A stretch of 64,000 nt of DNA from positions 2,542,001 through 2,606,000 of the forward strand of contig CBDESM010000003.1 in the NCBI GenBank assembly GCA_965242485.1. Reading direction: 5' to 3'. Of the stretch, positions 42,039-50,558 are shown in pieces. The stretch's first letter is position 1. Each line of letters starts with the position of its first letter. The position numbers were made by a program, and so were the translations under genes. The notes under the pieces are model-generated. The model saw only the letters and a program-made list of their open reading frames with translations. It had not been told where the DNA came from and searched no databases. Origin of the DNA: CBDESM01 sp965242485 (lineage in GTDB: Bacteria; Chloroflexota; Dehalococcoidia; Bin125).

Positions 42039-42636
42039 CGAAGTCGGGGATGGCGGCGCGCATGGCGGCGCGGCCGGCGTCGGAGAGCGGCAGGGCGCGG
42101 GCGGCGGCTCGGCCCTCGGCGCTCATTTTGCGCCAGGTGCGGCCGAGCACGCGGCGGGCCTGCGCCTCGTCCAGATCGGGCAGGGTCGCGTCGAGTTGGG
42201 TTTGGAAGAAGACGAGGCTGAGCGCGTCTTCGAGCGCTTGGGCGTCCGCGTCTCGGGCGCGGTCGGACTGCTTGGCGATCAGCTCCTCGATCCGCCGCAG
42301 CTGGGAGCGCGGGTAGCCGAGCGGTTCGAGGATCGAGGCGGCGAGGGCGGCATGCACGGCGTGCATCGCCTGGCGCCAGCGCAGGTAGGGCTGGCGGCCG
42401 GGCGGGAACTCGGAGCGGGGCACCAGCCAGCGCTTGACGTGGTGCGCGCGGGCGGCGAGCAGCAATTCCTCGCCGGCATCGGGCCGCAGTTGCAGGATCC
42501 AACCGGTCATCAGCTCGGCGTGCAGCTGCTCCTTGGGGCGGAGGCGGCCCTCGTACTCGAGCGTGAACGGATCGCCGGCGTTGGCCGCGTCGATCGCGGC
42601 GACGGCGGCCTCGTAGCGGTCGTCGCCGGGCGGCAC
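42031..42636 (-). CDS. DUF4202-family protein
   Basis: The GTG at 42636 lies two bases past the CaiB stop, with its GGAG ribosome-binding site inside the last codons of CaiB, so translation is coupled. The 201-residue protein fits DUF4202: YEAAVAAIDAANAGDP, LHAELMTGWILQLRPDAGEE, LAARAHHVKRWLVPRSEFPP, PYLRWRQAMHAVHAA, LIAKQSDRARDADAQALEDA and TWRKMSAEGR. The family is uncharacterised but its conserved H/D residues resemble metal-dependent HD-type proteins. It overlaps the following methyltransferase gene by eight bases. Confidence 0.82.
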   Translation of the reverse strand: MPPGDDRYEAAVAAIDAANAGDPFTLEYEGRLRPKEQLHAELMTGWILQLRPDAGEELLLAARAHHVKRWLVPRSEFPPGRQPYLRWRQAMHAVHAALAASILEPLGYPRSQLRRIEELIAKQSDRARDADAQALEDALSLVFFQTQLDATLPDLDEAQARRVLGRTWRKMSAEGRAAARALPLSDAGRAAMRAAIPDFDA

Positions 42637-42638
42637 CG

Positions 42639-45125
42639 CTACTCCAGCACCTGTTTTGCGGCGAGCTGCATGATCTCGTCCTGCGAGTAGCCGGCCGCTT
42701 CGCGCAACACCTCTTCGGTGTGCTCGCCCCACATCGGCGCGCGGCGCGAGGGCAGGCGCTCGCCGTCCCAGAGGATCGGCTGGCGCTGCTGGACGAAGAC
42801 GGCGCGCTCGCCCGACTGCACGCGGGCCCAGTTGGCGCGCATCGCCGCATCGGGGCCCTCGAAGAAGTCCTCCAGCCGCTCGACCGGGCTGGCGGGCACG
42901 CCGGCCGCGGCCAGTTCGGCGGCCGCCTGCCAGCGATCGCGCCGCGAAGTCCAAGCGGAGAGCATCTGCTCGATCGCGTCGACATGGGCGAGGCGGCCGT
43001 TGAGCGAGGCTAGGGCGGCGCGTTCGGCGAGCTCGGGCCGGCCGATGGCGCGGCAGAGCGCGGCCCAGTCATCGTCGTCGCGGCAGGCGACGGCGACCCA
43101 TTCGTCATCGCCGGCGGCGGGGAAGACGCCGTGCGGGACCATGTCGGTCGAGCGGTTGCGGTCGGGCGGGCCTTCGGGCAGGCCGTTGAGCGCCGCGGTC
43201 ATCTCGGTGTCGAGCAGCTGCACGGCGGTTTCGTACTGCGCCAGCTCGATGCACGCGCCCTCGCCGGAGCGGTCACGGCGGTGCAGGGCCGACATCACGG
43301 AGAGGGCGAGCACGTAGGGCACGGTGAAGTCGGTGTGCAGCGTGCCGGTGCCGATCGGGACGCGGCCGGGCATGCGCGAGCGCTCGCCGATGCCGCACAT
43401 GGCGATGATCCCGTTGCCGTAGGAGCGCCACTCGGCGCGCGGGCCCTCGGTGCCCATCACGGCGGCGTTGAGCAAGATGATGTCCGGCTTGATCCGCTTC
43501 AGGTCATCGTAGCCGAAGCCCCAGCGGTCGAGCGTGAACGGCGTGAAGTTGGAGGTGACCACGTCGGCCTGCGCAACGAGGCGGCGCACGGCTTCCTTGC
43601 CGGCTTCCTTGTTGAGGTTGACCAAGCAGGAGCGCTTGCCGGCGGAGCAGTCGTTGAAGACGCCGTTCGTATTGATCGAGAACTGGTCGGGCGGCTGCAC
43701 GCCGATGTAGCGGATCGGGTCGAGCCGGGCATGCGATTCGATCTTGATCACGTCGGCGCCGAGGTCGGCGAGCAGGCGCGTGCCCAGCGGCCCGGCGATG
43801 GCCCAGCAGAAATCGAGCACGCGCACGCCGGCGAGCGGCTGCCGCGGCGGGCGGCTGCGTGACGGCCTTTGCGGCTCGGCGGGCGGGACGGGAGCGGCGG
43901 AGACGGGCGGCGGGTCGTCGACGCCGCTGCCAATCTGCCCCCGCTCGCGGCGGCGCTTGATCTCGGCATCCGACCAGCCGGCCAGCTCGCGCAGGACTTC
44001 GACTGTGTGCTCGCCCAGGGCGGGCGCGCGGCGCGCGTGCTCGGGTTCGCCGCGCAGACGCACGGCGGGGCGCGGGAGCTCGACCTCGCGGCCGATCTGC
44101 GGATGCGGCACGCGCTGGAAGAAGCCGCGCTCGCGCAGGTGCGGGTCTTGGGCAACCTCTACCGGCGAGTTGATCGGCAGCACCAGCAGGCTGTTGCGCT
44201 GGCCTTCGGCGCAGAGCTCGTCCAGCGTGAGCTGGGCGCAGAGCCGTTCGACCCAGGGGCGGATGCGCTCGCGGTAGTGCGCGCCGCGCCAGCCCTCGTC
44301 GCCGTATTCCTCGCCGCGCAGCTCGGCCGCGCCGCCGGGCAGCGCGCCGTCGATCCAGTCGACGAACCGCTGCCAGTGCGGCGGGTGGATTGTGAAGGAG
44401 AGCCAGTGGCCGTCCTTGGAGGTCAGCACGGTCGGCGCGCCGATCGGCGAGTGGCGGTCGGGCGAATTCGAGTGCCAGGGCCAGTAGTTGCCGTTGGCCG
44501 TCTGCAGCGCGGTGAAGGCGACGGCTTCCTGCATGCCGATCTCGACATGGCCGATCCCGCCCTGCAGCACGAGCGAGACGGCGGCGTGGGCGGCGGCGAG
44601 CGAGACCTGCTTGTAGGCGAGGTTGCCGGCCGGGTGGATCGGCGGGTCTTCGGAGTGCCCGTTGAGGACGACGTGGCCGCCCGCGGCCATCGCGCTGATG
44701 TCGCTGATCGGCTCGGCCGGGCCTTCGCGCCGCAGCGTGCAGTCGATGATCGAGGTCGCGTGCGCCCACTCGCCGCGCCGGCCCTTGTCGAGCCAGCCGG
44801 CCAGCTCCGGATTGGGCTCGCAGGGGGCGATCACGACGTCGATGGCGGCGAGCATCGGCTCGAGGTCGTCCCAGAGCGAGCGGTCGCGCAGATCGACGGC
44901 GACCGAGCGCTTGCCGGCGTTGTAGGTGAGGTGGGCGAGGCCGCGCTCCCACTTCAGCGAGGGCGGATCCGAGTCGAGATGCGGCCCGCGCCGCCGCAGC
45001 GCGTCCACCGCCATGTGCTCGATCCGGATCACGTCGGCCCCGAAGTCGGCCAGCAGCCGCGCCCCGAAGGCCAGCGGCTCATCGGACAGGTCGAGCACGT
45101 GCACATCGGACAGCAAGTTCGGCAT
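42639..45125 (-). CDS. Fused double CaiB/BaiF CoA-transferase
   Basis: The 828-residue protein contains two complete family III CoA-transferase domains in tandem (residues ~1-400 and ~425-828; a normal protein has ~400). Both start with the typical block: LDLSDEPLAFGARLLADFGA and LDFCWAIAGPLGTRLLADLG. The second half keeps the full pattern, including the catalytic-Asp segment GTGTLHTDFTVPYVLALS near residue 598. In the first half the equivalent segment (HPAGNLAYKQVSLAAAHAAV) has no Asp, so that half may be catalytically dead. Native enzymes are interlocked dimers, so a fusion makes a built-in heterodimer. It heads the operon with DUF4202 and the methyltransferase. The CoA donor and acceptor are unknown. 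Confidence 0.92.
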   Translation of the reverse strand: MPNLLSDVHVLDLSDEPLAFGARLLADFGADVIRIEHMAVDALRRRGPHLDSDPPSLKWERGLAHLTYNAGKRSVAVDLRDRSLWDDLEPMLAAIDVVIAPCEPNPELAGWLDKGRRGEWAHATSIIDCTLRREGPAEPISDISAMAAGGHVVLNGHSEDPPIHPAGNLAYKQVSLAAAHAAVSLVLQGGIGHVEIGMQEAVAFTALQTANGNYWPWHSNSPDRHSPIGAPTVLTSKDGHWLSFTIHPPHWQRFVDWIDGALPGGAAELRGEEYGDEGWRGAHYRERIRPWVERLCAQLTLDELCAEGQRNSLLVLPINSPVEVAQDPHLRERGFFQRVPHPQIGREVELPRPAVRLRGEPEHARRAPALGEHTVEVLRELAGWSDAEIKRRRERGQIGSGVDDPPPVSAAPVPPAEPQRPSRSRPPRQPLAGVRVLDFCWAIAGPLGTRLLADLGADVIKIESHARLDPIRYIGVQPPDQFSINTNGVFNDCSAGKRSCLVNLNKEAGKEAVRRLVAQADVVTSNFTPFTLDRWGFGYDDLKRIKPDIILLNAAVMGTEGPRAEWRSYGNGIIAMCGIGERSRMPGRVPIGTGTLHTDFTVPYVLALSVMSALHRRDRSGEGACIELAQYETAVQLLDTEMTAALNGLPEGPPDRNRSTDMVPHGVFPAAGDDEWVAVACRDDDDWAALCRAIGRPELAERAALASLNGRLAHVDAIEQMLSAWTSRRDRWQAAAELAAAGVPASPVERLEDFFEGPDAAMRANWARVQSGERAVFVQQRQPILWDGERLPSRRAPMWGEHTEEVLREAAGYSQDEIMQLAAKQVLE

Positions 45126-45156
45126 GCCGCGATTCTAGAGCCGCCCCCGGCCGGCC

Positions 45157-46092
45157 TCAGTTCGCCCGCAGAAACTGCCCGTACCGCAGATCGAGCAGCT
45201 CCCTGTCGGGCCGGTGCTCGGGCCGTTTCGGCAGGTTGATTCGGCGGCCATCGGCTGCCAGCAATGCATCGATCAACGGCGAGTCGGGTTGCAGCCGCCG
45301 GGCCGCCCCCACGCGGTATTCAGTTGCGCGCTCCGATACGTGCACGTACCCGTCCGAATCGATCCCGATCAGATCCGCATCGAACGCCGAGCGATGCAAT
45401 TTCGACAGTGCGACTCCGGCAGCCGGTCCCGCGGGCAACGCCGCCGCCGGGCCGAAAGCAGGCGCAAGCTCAGCGACGGCGATATGCGACCGCCCCCCGA
45501 CCTGCGAGACCGCGCATCGCCCTCCATACGCTGCCAGTACGCCTTCGCGGAAACCTGCCCGCTGGACGTGTTCGCGGGCCGTCGCGAGTCCGAGCCGCCT
45601 CTGATCCGCCGTCTCGGGCGGAGCGTCGTAACCGAAGGCGACTCTGGCCATCAGCCGCTTCGGGTCCCAATCAACGATGTAGGAAGGCAGGAGCGCTTGA
45701 TAGAAGCCGGTAGCGGAGGCGAGGAAGTAGATGATCGGCACCTGCCGCTCGCATGCCGCCTTCAGGTGCCGGTTCGAAGCGTTGCGGGGATCCGTACCCA
45801 TGAAGGCGTAGTCGATTACGTCACGATCTTCGAAGAATTACCGATGAACCTGCCGCTGATCGGCATACTTAGCGCCCTTCGCCCCAAATGTGGTCTTGAT
45901 CGAGAGCAGGTGCGTCATTTGACGAGGTTTCCAGATGCCGCGCTGAGACCAGTCCAGGGCAATCTGTTCGTCATTCCAGCGAAAGCCCGCCTGAAGCTGC
46001 CGCCAAGAAAGCCCGCCGTTCTCATTCTGCAAGCGCCGCACCAGCGCGAAAGCAGCCGCGCGAATCTCGTGATCGGTCACCAAGTCGAGCAT
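45157..46092 (-). pseudogene. HNH endonuclease gene interrupted by an in-frame TAA
   Basis: Two open pieces, 46092-45838 and 45801-45157, lie in the same reading frame and together give a normal ~311-codon HNH endonuclease (HNH_2/COG3440-like). The upstream part has HEIRAAAFALVRRLQNENGG, the QRGIWKPRQM segment and LLSIKTTF; the downstream part has PIIYFLASATGFYQALLPSY, YGGRCAVSQVGG and LSKLHRSAFDADLIGIDSDG. The only break is TAA at 45838-45840. In addition the usual AAHI segment near the first catalytic His reads AELAP, suggesting decay before or after the stop. Recoding or a sequencing error are the alternatives. It is divergent from the Panacea gene. Confidence 0.75.
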
Positions 46093-46170
46093 TGGAGTAG
46101 TTTAGGCTTGGCGGCAGAGCCTCGTCGCTCCCGCGGAATCCGTGACGGGCGCGAAGACGGAGGCGGAGCG

Positions 46171-46737
46171 ATGTCGAGCTGGCAGCCCTTGGATGTCGTC
46201 GATGTCGCGCGATGCTTGATCGGCGCATCGGCAGCGGCTGATCAGGCGGTGGACCTCCATCGCTTGCAGCGCCTCTGCTATTACGCGCAGGGTTGTTTCT
46301 TGGCGTTCCACGCGCTGCCGCTGTTCAACGCGCCGATTTTCGCGAGCAGGGAGGGGCCCGAGATCGAGGCCGTGAGCGCCGCTTTCTCGAGCCATTGCGG
46401 CGGGCCGATCCCTGCAGGCGAGGGCCGGGATCCGCAGAGCCTCGGCGTCCTCGCCGGGATGACGCTCGCGGCGAGGCCCCGGGAGCTGCCGCTGGACTGC
46501 GAGCCGGACTACATCCAAGAGGCGCACGAGCAACCGCTGTGGGCGGCGATCCCGCCGGGCGCCAAGATCGATCGCGAAGCGCTCCGCCTGCACTTCGTAG
46601 ATGCATTCGAGTACGGGCTGCCGGATGACGAGCGAATGCCGCGGGATCGACAGCCGATCGAGTACATCGAGATCGACGGCAGATTGCTCCTCCGCCATCC
46701 GAGCCGGGCGGGCGAGCCGCTTCCCCAGCTCGCATGA
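46171..46737 (+). CDS. Panacea/SocA-like (DUF4065) antitoxin-domain protein
   Basis: The 188-residue protein begins after GGAGGCGGAG. The Panacea signature is clear: VARCLIGASAAADQAVDLHR, then LQRLCYYAQGCFLAFHALPL, then FNAPIFASREGPEIEAVSAA. Panacea domains neutralise many unrelated toxins (PanAT systems), and SocA acts as a proteolysis adaptor for its toxin. The stop codon overlaps the next gene's ATG (ATGA), so a small 104-residue partner is made from the same message. The decayed HNH nuclease gene lies divergently upstream. The toxin could be that small partner or could be missing. Confidence 0.88.
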   Translation: MSSWQPLDVVDVARCLIGASAAADQAVDLHRLQRLCYYAQGCFLAFHALPLFNAPIFASREGPEIEAVSAAFSSHCGGPIPAGEGRDPQSLGVLAGMTLAARPRELPLDCEPDYIQEAHEQPLWAAIPPGAKIDREALRLHFVDAFEYGLPDDERMPRDRQPIEYIEIDGRLLLRHPSRAGEPLPQLA

Positions 46738-47048
46738 GCGACGACGGCGACGACCTCCCATACGATTTCCTCGCCGAGCCGGCCGCCACGCTGCCCGTAA
46801 ACGAGCTCGGCGATGGCGCGGTGTACCACTTTTGGGCGGCGATGCAGCGGCTGATCGGCCCGAATCCGGATCTGCGCCGCAGAATCATGATGATCGAGCA
46901 GGACCCGCGCGGCGATGCGGTGCTGGCCTACCGAACCATCCTGATCTTCTTCACGCGCTTGAACCGGCTCGTCTTCGCGATCAGCACGGTGGAGCGGCCG
47001 TCGCAAAGCGGGGACGGCGAGGCAGAGCCCGCTGCACACTCGGAGTAG
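46734..47048 (+). CDS. Small unknown protein coupled to the Panacea gene (candidate toxin)
   Basis: The 104-residue protein overlaps the Panacea gene by four bases. Its core, NELGDGAVYHFWAAMQRLIG, RRRIMMIEQDPRGDAVLAYR and TILIFFTRLNRLVFAISTVE, looks like an all-helical small domain with an amphipathic or hydrophobic last helix. No known toxin family is recognised. Because Panacea antitoxins pair with diverse small proteins, it is the obvious candidate partner; most known pairs have the toxin first, so the order here is unusual. The next gene starts nine bases downstream. Confidence 0.65.
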   Translation: MSDDGDDLPYDFLAEPAATLPVNELGDGAVYHFWAAMQRLIGPNPDLRRRIMMIEQDPRGDAVLAYRTILIFFTRLNRLVFAISTVERPSQSGDGEAEPAAHSE

Positions 47049-47057
47049 GCTGGGGGC

Positions 47058-47717
47058 ATGTCCACGGGGGTGATCATCGGGATCTTGATCATCTTGCTGG
47101 TGTTCGGGGTGCCGATTTTGCAGGCGGGGCTGCGGCGCTGGCAGCGGGGGCGTTCGCTGCGGATCGAGGGCGTGGGCGAGCTGGCGGCGGCCGCGGAGGG
47201 CGAGCGGCCGGCGGGCTTCGCGCTGCAGCTGCGGGAGGCGGTGACCTCGGAGGAGATCGCGCTCTCGGCGGACGACCCGGCGGCGCGCATCCGCGCGCTG
47301 GACGAGTCGGGGCGGATCGTCGGCTTCCGCGCGATGTTCCGCGACCCGCGCTCCTGGGGCGAACTGTCGGACCTGCTGCTCGGCGCAACGCTGCACCGCA
47401 GCCGCGCGATGCGGCGGGTCGAACTCGAGCTCACGCGCTACGCGGACGCCGCGCGGGCATCCGCCGCCTTGGACGAAGCCCCGTCAATGCCGCAGGACGA
47501 GGAGGTGCGGATCGAGGATGCGGGCAGCGAAGACGGGTTCCGCCTGCGCGAGTGGACGCGGCTCGAGGGCGAGCGGGTCGTGCAGCGGATGATCGAGTAC
47601 CGGGCCGCCGTCGGCGACGTGCTGCTGGAGATCTCGGCCGATGCCGAGCCGCCGGACGCGCTGCCGACCGCGGCCGCGCGCGATCTGGCCGACGCGGTGA
47701 TGCGCCGGCTCGGCTGA
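47058..47717 (+). CDS. N-terminally membrane-anchored hypothetical protein
   Basis: The 219-residue protein starts with one transmembrane helix (MSTGVIIGILIILLVFGVPI). A soluble domain of mixed alpha/beta content follows: LREAVTSEEIALSADDPAAR, RALDESGRIVGFRAMFRDPR, and a C-terminal VVQRMIEYRAAVGDVLLEIS. The charged domain would face the cytosol or cell wall depending on orientation; the basic residues after the helix (RRWQRGR) suggest it is cytosolic. No family is recognised. The DinB-like gene follows 15 bases downstream on the same strand. Confidence 0.7.
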   Translation: MSTGVIIGILIILLVFGVPILQAGLRRWQRGRSLRIEGVGELAAAAEGERPAGFALQLREAVTSEEIALSADDPAARIRALDESGRIVGFRAMFRDPRSWGELSDLLLGATLHRSRAMRRVELELTRYADAARASAALDEAPSMPQDEEVRIEDAGSEDGFRLREWTRLEGERVVQRMIEYRAAVGDVLLEISADAEPPDALPTAAARDLADAVMRRLG

Positions 47718-47732
47718 CGGAAGGGCGCGACG

Positions 47733-48308
47733 ATGCCTCAGTACACGCAACGGGACATCCACGATCTGCTGACGAAAATGCAGCTGGAGCGCGGCAAGCT
47801 GCTCGCGGCGGCGGAGCGGCTCAGCGGCGAGGACGCGGACCGGGTGCCCGTCGACGCCGAGGGCGAGGAGCAGTGGACGGCCAAGGAGCAACTGGCGCAC
47901 CTCTGGGAGATGGAGCGCGGCTACATCGCCTGGTGCCGCGCGGCGCTGGCCGAGAGCGGGACTGACGTGACCGGCGTGCGCGGCGACCCGGTCGCGATCC
48001 CGATCGAGGACGCGCCGGAGCACGAAGTCCCGGAACTGCTCGACGCGCTGCGGCGAGAACGGGCCGGCACGGAAGCGTTCATCCAGTCGCTGACGCTCGA
48101 ACAGTTCCACCGCACCGCCAGCACCAAAGCGTTCGGCGAACTGACCGTGATGCAGTGGCTGCGCAGCTTCTACCGCCACGACCGCCAGCACGCGGCGCAG
48201 ATCGAGGGCCGCATCTCCGATTACCAGCCCAACTTCCAGAACGGCCCCGAGCCGAACCAGCGCCAGATGCGGATCGACCAAGTCTCCGCCCGCCGCGAAA
48301 ACGGCTGA
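47733..48308 (+). CDS. DinB-like (DinB_2) metal-binding protein
   Basis: The 191-residue four-helix-bundle protein of the DinB/MDMPI type has a first metal-ligand His in EEQWTAKEQLAHLWEMERGY and the typical paired His in MQWLRSFYRHDRQHAAQIEG. It has LERGKLLAAAERLSGEDADR near the N-terminus. Relatives include bacillithiol and mycothiol transferases and many unassigned thiol-dependent enzymes. The three-His geometry appears complete. The C-terminal ~30 residues (YQPNFQNGPEPNQRQ) are outside the bundle. It is probably cytosolic and co-transcribed with the preceding anchored protein. Confidence 0.85.
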   Translation: MPQYTQRDIHDLLTKMQLERGKLLAAAERLSGEDADRVPVDAEGEEQWTAKEQLAHLWEMERGYIAWCRAALAESGTDVTGVRGDPVAIPIEDAPEHEVPELLDALRRERAGTEAFIQSLTLEQFHRTASTKAFGELTVMQWLRSFYRHDRQHAAQIEGRISDYQPNFQNGPEPNQRQMRIDQVSARRENG

Positions 48309-48348
48309 CGCCGAACGGATACGCTGGGCCGGCAGGGAGGGACGACTG

Positions 48349-48576
48349 ATGGCCTTTCGACCGAACGCCTTGCGCGGCGTCATGGGGCGGCTGAATGTTC
48401 CCAACGACGATGCTGAGGAGATCGTCGAGATCGTGGAGGGCAGCTTGGACGACTTGGCGACGAAGGCGGACATCGCCGAGCTCAAGGCTTGGATATCCGA
48501 CAAGCTGCTGGTCGCGCTGGGCGTCGCTCTTGCCATCGCGGCAGTTGCGGTGGCAGTTGCCGAAGCGATCCCCTGA
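48349..48576 (+). CDS. Tandem mini membrane protein 1
   Basis: The 75-residue protein starts after GGGAGGG. MAFRPNALRGVMGRLNVPND is followed by an acidic stretch, LATKADIAELKAWI and a C-terminal helix LLVALGVALAIAAVAVAVAE. This is the first of three adjacent genes sharing the sequence order PNALR-M-RL-V, TKADI-ELKAWI and a final helix ending AEAIP. DUF1640-like proteins of this style are short coiled coils on a membrane anchor. The function is unknown. Confidence 0.7.
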   Translation: MAFRPNALRGVMGRLNVPNDDAEEIVEIVEGSLDDLATKADIAELKAWISDKLLVALGVALAIAAVAVAVAEAIP

Positions 48577-48595
48577 GCAATTAGGGCGTTGAGAC

Positions 48596-48823
48596 ATGAC
48601 CGCGCCGCGCTGCGTCATGGAACGGCTGTCCGTTCCTGGGCGGGAGGCCGACGCAACCGTTGAGGATGGTTTGAGGGAACCTGCAACCAAAGCGGACATC
48701 GTTGGACTGGAGCGGCAGATCGCTGAGCTCAAGGCGTGGATCGCCCGCAAATTTCTGGTCGCCTTGGGCGTCTCCATAGCCATCGCAGCGATTGCGGTGG
48801 CGGCTGCTGAAGCGATTCCGTGA
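48596..48823 (+). CDS. Tandem mini membrane protein 2
   Basis: The 75-residue paralogue of the preceding gene has VMERLSVPGREADATVEDGL, ATKADIVGLERQIAELKAWI and the C-terminal helix FLVALGVSIAIAAIAVAAAE with the same AEAIP end. Its TGA overlaps the GTG start of the third copy (GTGA at 48820-48823). A weak AGGG lies upstream of the ATG. Confidence 0.7.
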   Translation: MTAPRCVMERLSVPGREADATVEDGLREPATKADIVGLERQIAELKAWIARKFLVALGVSIAIAAIAVAAAEAIP

Positions 48824-49248
48824 GGCGACCACGCGCTAAGAGACACCAGTTTCAACCGAATGCATTGCGCGACGCGATGGTGCGATTGGGCGTGCTGACA
48901 GGCAGCGCGGACAGGATCGGGCAGGACGGGTTGGACGATTTGGCACCACAGGTTGAGACCGCCAAGATCAAGACGGAGAGCGGAGAGATGGTCGAGATTG
49001 CGGATCAAAGCCTGTCGGATTTCATTACGACTGGCGACTTGCAGGATCTCCGCGTGGAGATGGCCGGGGTGCGCACCGAACTCGCGGATACGCGGGCCGA
49101 GATGGCCGGCGTCAAGTCGGAGATGGCGGCTTTGCGGGCCGGGATGGCGGAGATGAAGACGTGGATCGCGAGAATGGTGATCACCGTCGTCGGGCTGGTG
49201 CTCGCAATCGCGGCGATTGCGGTGGCGGTGGCTGAAGCGATTCCGTGA
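48820..49248 (+). CDS. Tandem mini membrane protein 3 (extended coiled coil)
   Basis: The GTG at 48820 overlaps the stop of copy 2. The 142-residue product keeps FQPNALRDAMVRLGVLTGSA at the start and the final helix VITVVGLVLAIAAIAVAVAE plus AEAIP. It has an expanded middle with three heptad-like repeats (RVEMAGVRTELADTRAEMAG, VKSEMAALRAGMAEMKTWI). The array shows growth of the coiled coil by internal repeat expansion. It is 52 bases upstream of fabF. Confidence 0.7.
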   Translation: MRRPRAKRHQFQPNALRDAMVRLGVLTGSADRIGQDGLDDLAPQVETAKIKTESGEMVEIADQSLSDFITTGDLQDLRVEMAGVRTELADTRAEMAGVKSEMAALRAGMAEMKTWIARMVITVVGLVLAIAAIAVAVAEAIP

Positions 49249-49300
49249 GGCTGGGGGGCGGGCTCAGGTGCCTAAGGGCGGGGGGCGGTAGCCTGAATTT

Positions 49301-50551
49301 ATGACTAGGGAGCTGGACCAGCGGGTGGTGGTGACGGGGATGGGCGCGATCTCGGCGCTGGGGCTGACCGTTGCGGATACTTGGGAGGGGATGGTCGCGG
49401 GGCGCTCGGGCACGCGGGGGATCTCGCTGTTCGATCCGTCGCGGCTGGGGGTGCGCTTCGCGGCGGAAGCGCCCGATTGGGACCCTTCGGCCTGGATCAA
49501 CCGCAAGGAAGCGCGGCGGATGGACCGCTACGCGCAGTTCGCGATCGGCGCGGCCAAGGAAGCGGCGGCGCAGGCGGGATTCGAGGATTTCGACGGCTCC
49601 GAGCGGGTCGGCGTGATGGTCGGCAGCGGGATCGGCGGGATCGGCACGACCGAGGATCAGCTGCGCATCCTGATCGAGCGCGGCCCGGACCGGGTCAGCC
49701 CGTTCGCGGTGCCGATGCTGCTGCCGAACATCGGCTCGGCGCAGGTGAGCATCGCGCTCAAGGCGCGCGGGCCGAACCTGGCGCCGATGTCGGCCTGCGC
49801 CAGCGCCGCCGACGCGATGGGGCTGGCGGCGGAGGCTCTGCGGCGCGGCGACGCCGACGTGATCCTGGCCGGCGGCGCGGAGGCCCCGATCTGCGAGATG
49901 TCCGTCGCCGGCTTCGCTTCGGCGCGGGCGCTTTCGACGCGCAACGACGACCCGGAACACGCTTCGCGCCCGTTCGACGCGACGCGCGACGGCTTCGTGA
50001 TGGGCGAGGGCGCGGGCATCCTCGTGCTCGAGCGGGCCGACCACGCGCAGGCCCGCGGAGCGGAGATCCTGGCCGAGTTCACCGGCTACGCGAACGTTGG
50101 CGACGCGTTCCACATCACGCAGCCGGCCGATGGCGGCGACGGCGGGGCGCGGGCGATGCAGCTCGCGCTGGATCACGCCGGGACGGCGCCGGACGAGGTC
50201 GACTACATCAACGCGCACGGGACTTCGACGCCGCTCAACGACAAGTTCGAGACGATGGCGATCAAGTCCGTCTTCGGCGAGGCGGCGCGGGAGATTCCGA
50301 TCTCCTCGACCAAATCGATGACCGGCCACCTGCTCGGCGCGGCGGCGGCGGTCGAGGCCGTGGCCGCGATCGGTGCGATCCGCAACGGCGTGATCCCGCC
50401 GACGATCAACTACGAAACGCCGGACGAGGAGTGCGACCTCGATTACGTGCCGAACGATGCGCGGACGGCGCCGGTCGAGGTGGCGCTGAGCAACTCGATG
50501 GGCTTCGGCGGCCACAACAGCTGCCTGATCTTCAGCCGCTGGAACCCGTAG
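49301..50551 (+). CDS. fabF: 3-oxoacyl-ACP synthase II (KAS II)
   Basis: The 416-residue condensing enzyme has the Cys-His-His triad in order: MSACASAADAMGLAAEAL (Cys near 166), NAHGTSTPLND (His) and STKSMTGHLLGAAAAVEAVA (Lys and His). MGEGAGILVLE and the C-terminal NSMGFGGHNSCLIF glycine loop are also present. It elongates acyl-ACP with malonyl-ACP. The length is normal. No good Shine-Dalgarno sequence is seen before the ATG. recJ follows after seven bases, probably on the same transcript although functionally unrelated. Confidence 0.96.
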   Translation: MTRELDQRVVVTGMGAISALGLTVADTWEGMVAGRSGTRGISLFDPSRLGVRFAAEAPDWDPSAWINRKEARRMDRYAQFAIGAAKEAAAQAGFEDFDGSERVGVMVGSGIGGIGTTEDQLRILIERGPDRVSPFAVPMLLPNIGSAQVSIALKARGPNLAPMSACASAADAMGLAAEALRRGDADVILAGGAEAPICEMSVAGFASARALSTRNDDPEHASRPFDATRDGFVMGEGAGILVLERADHAQARGAEILAEFTGYANVGDAFHITQPADGGDGGARAMQLALDHAGTAPDEVDYINAHGTSTPLNDKFETMAIKSVFGEAAREIPISSTKSMTGHLLGAAAAVEAVAAIGAIRNGVIPPTINYETPDEECDLDYVPNDARTAPVEVALSNSMGFGGHNSCLIFSRWNP

Positions 50552-50558
50552 CCGCGCG

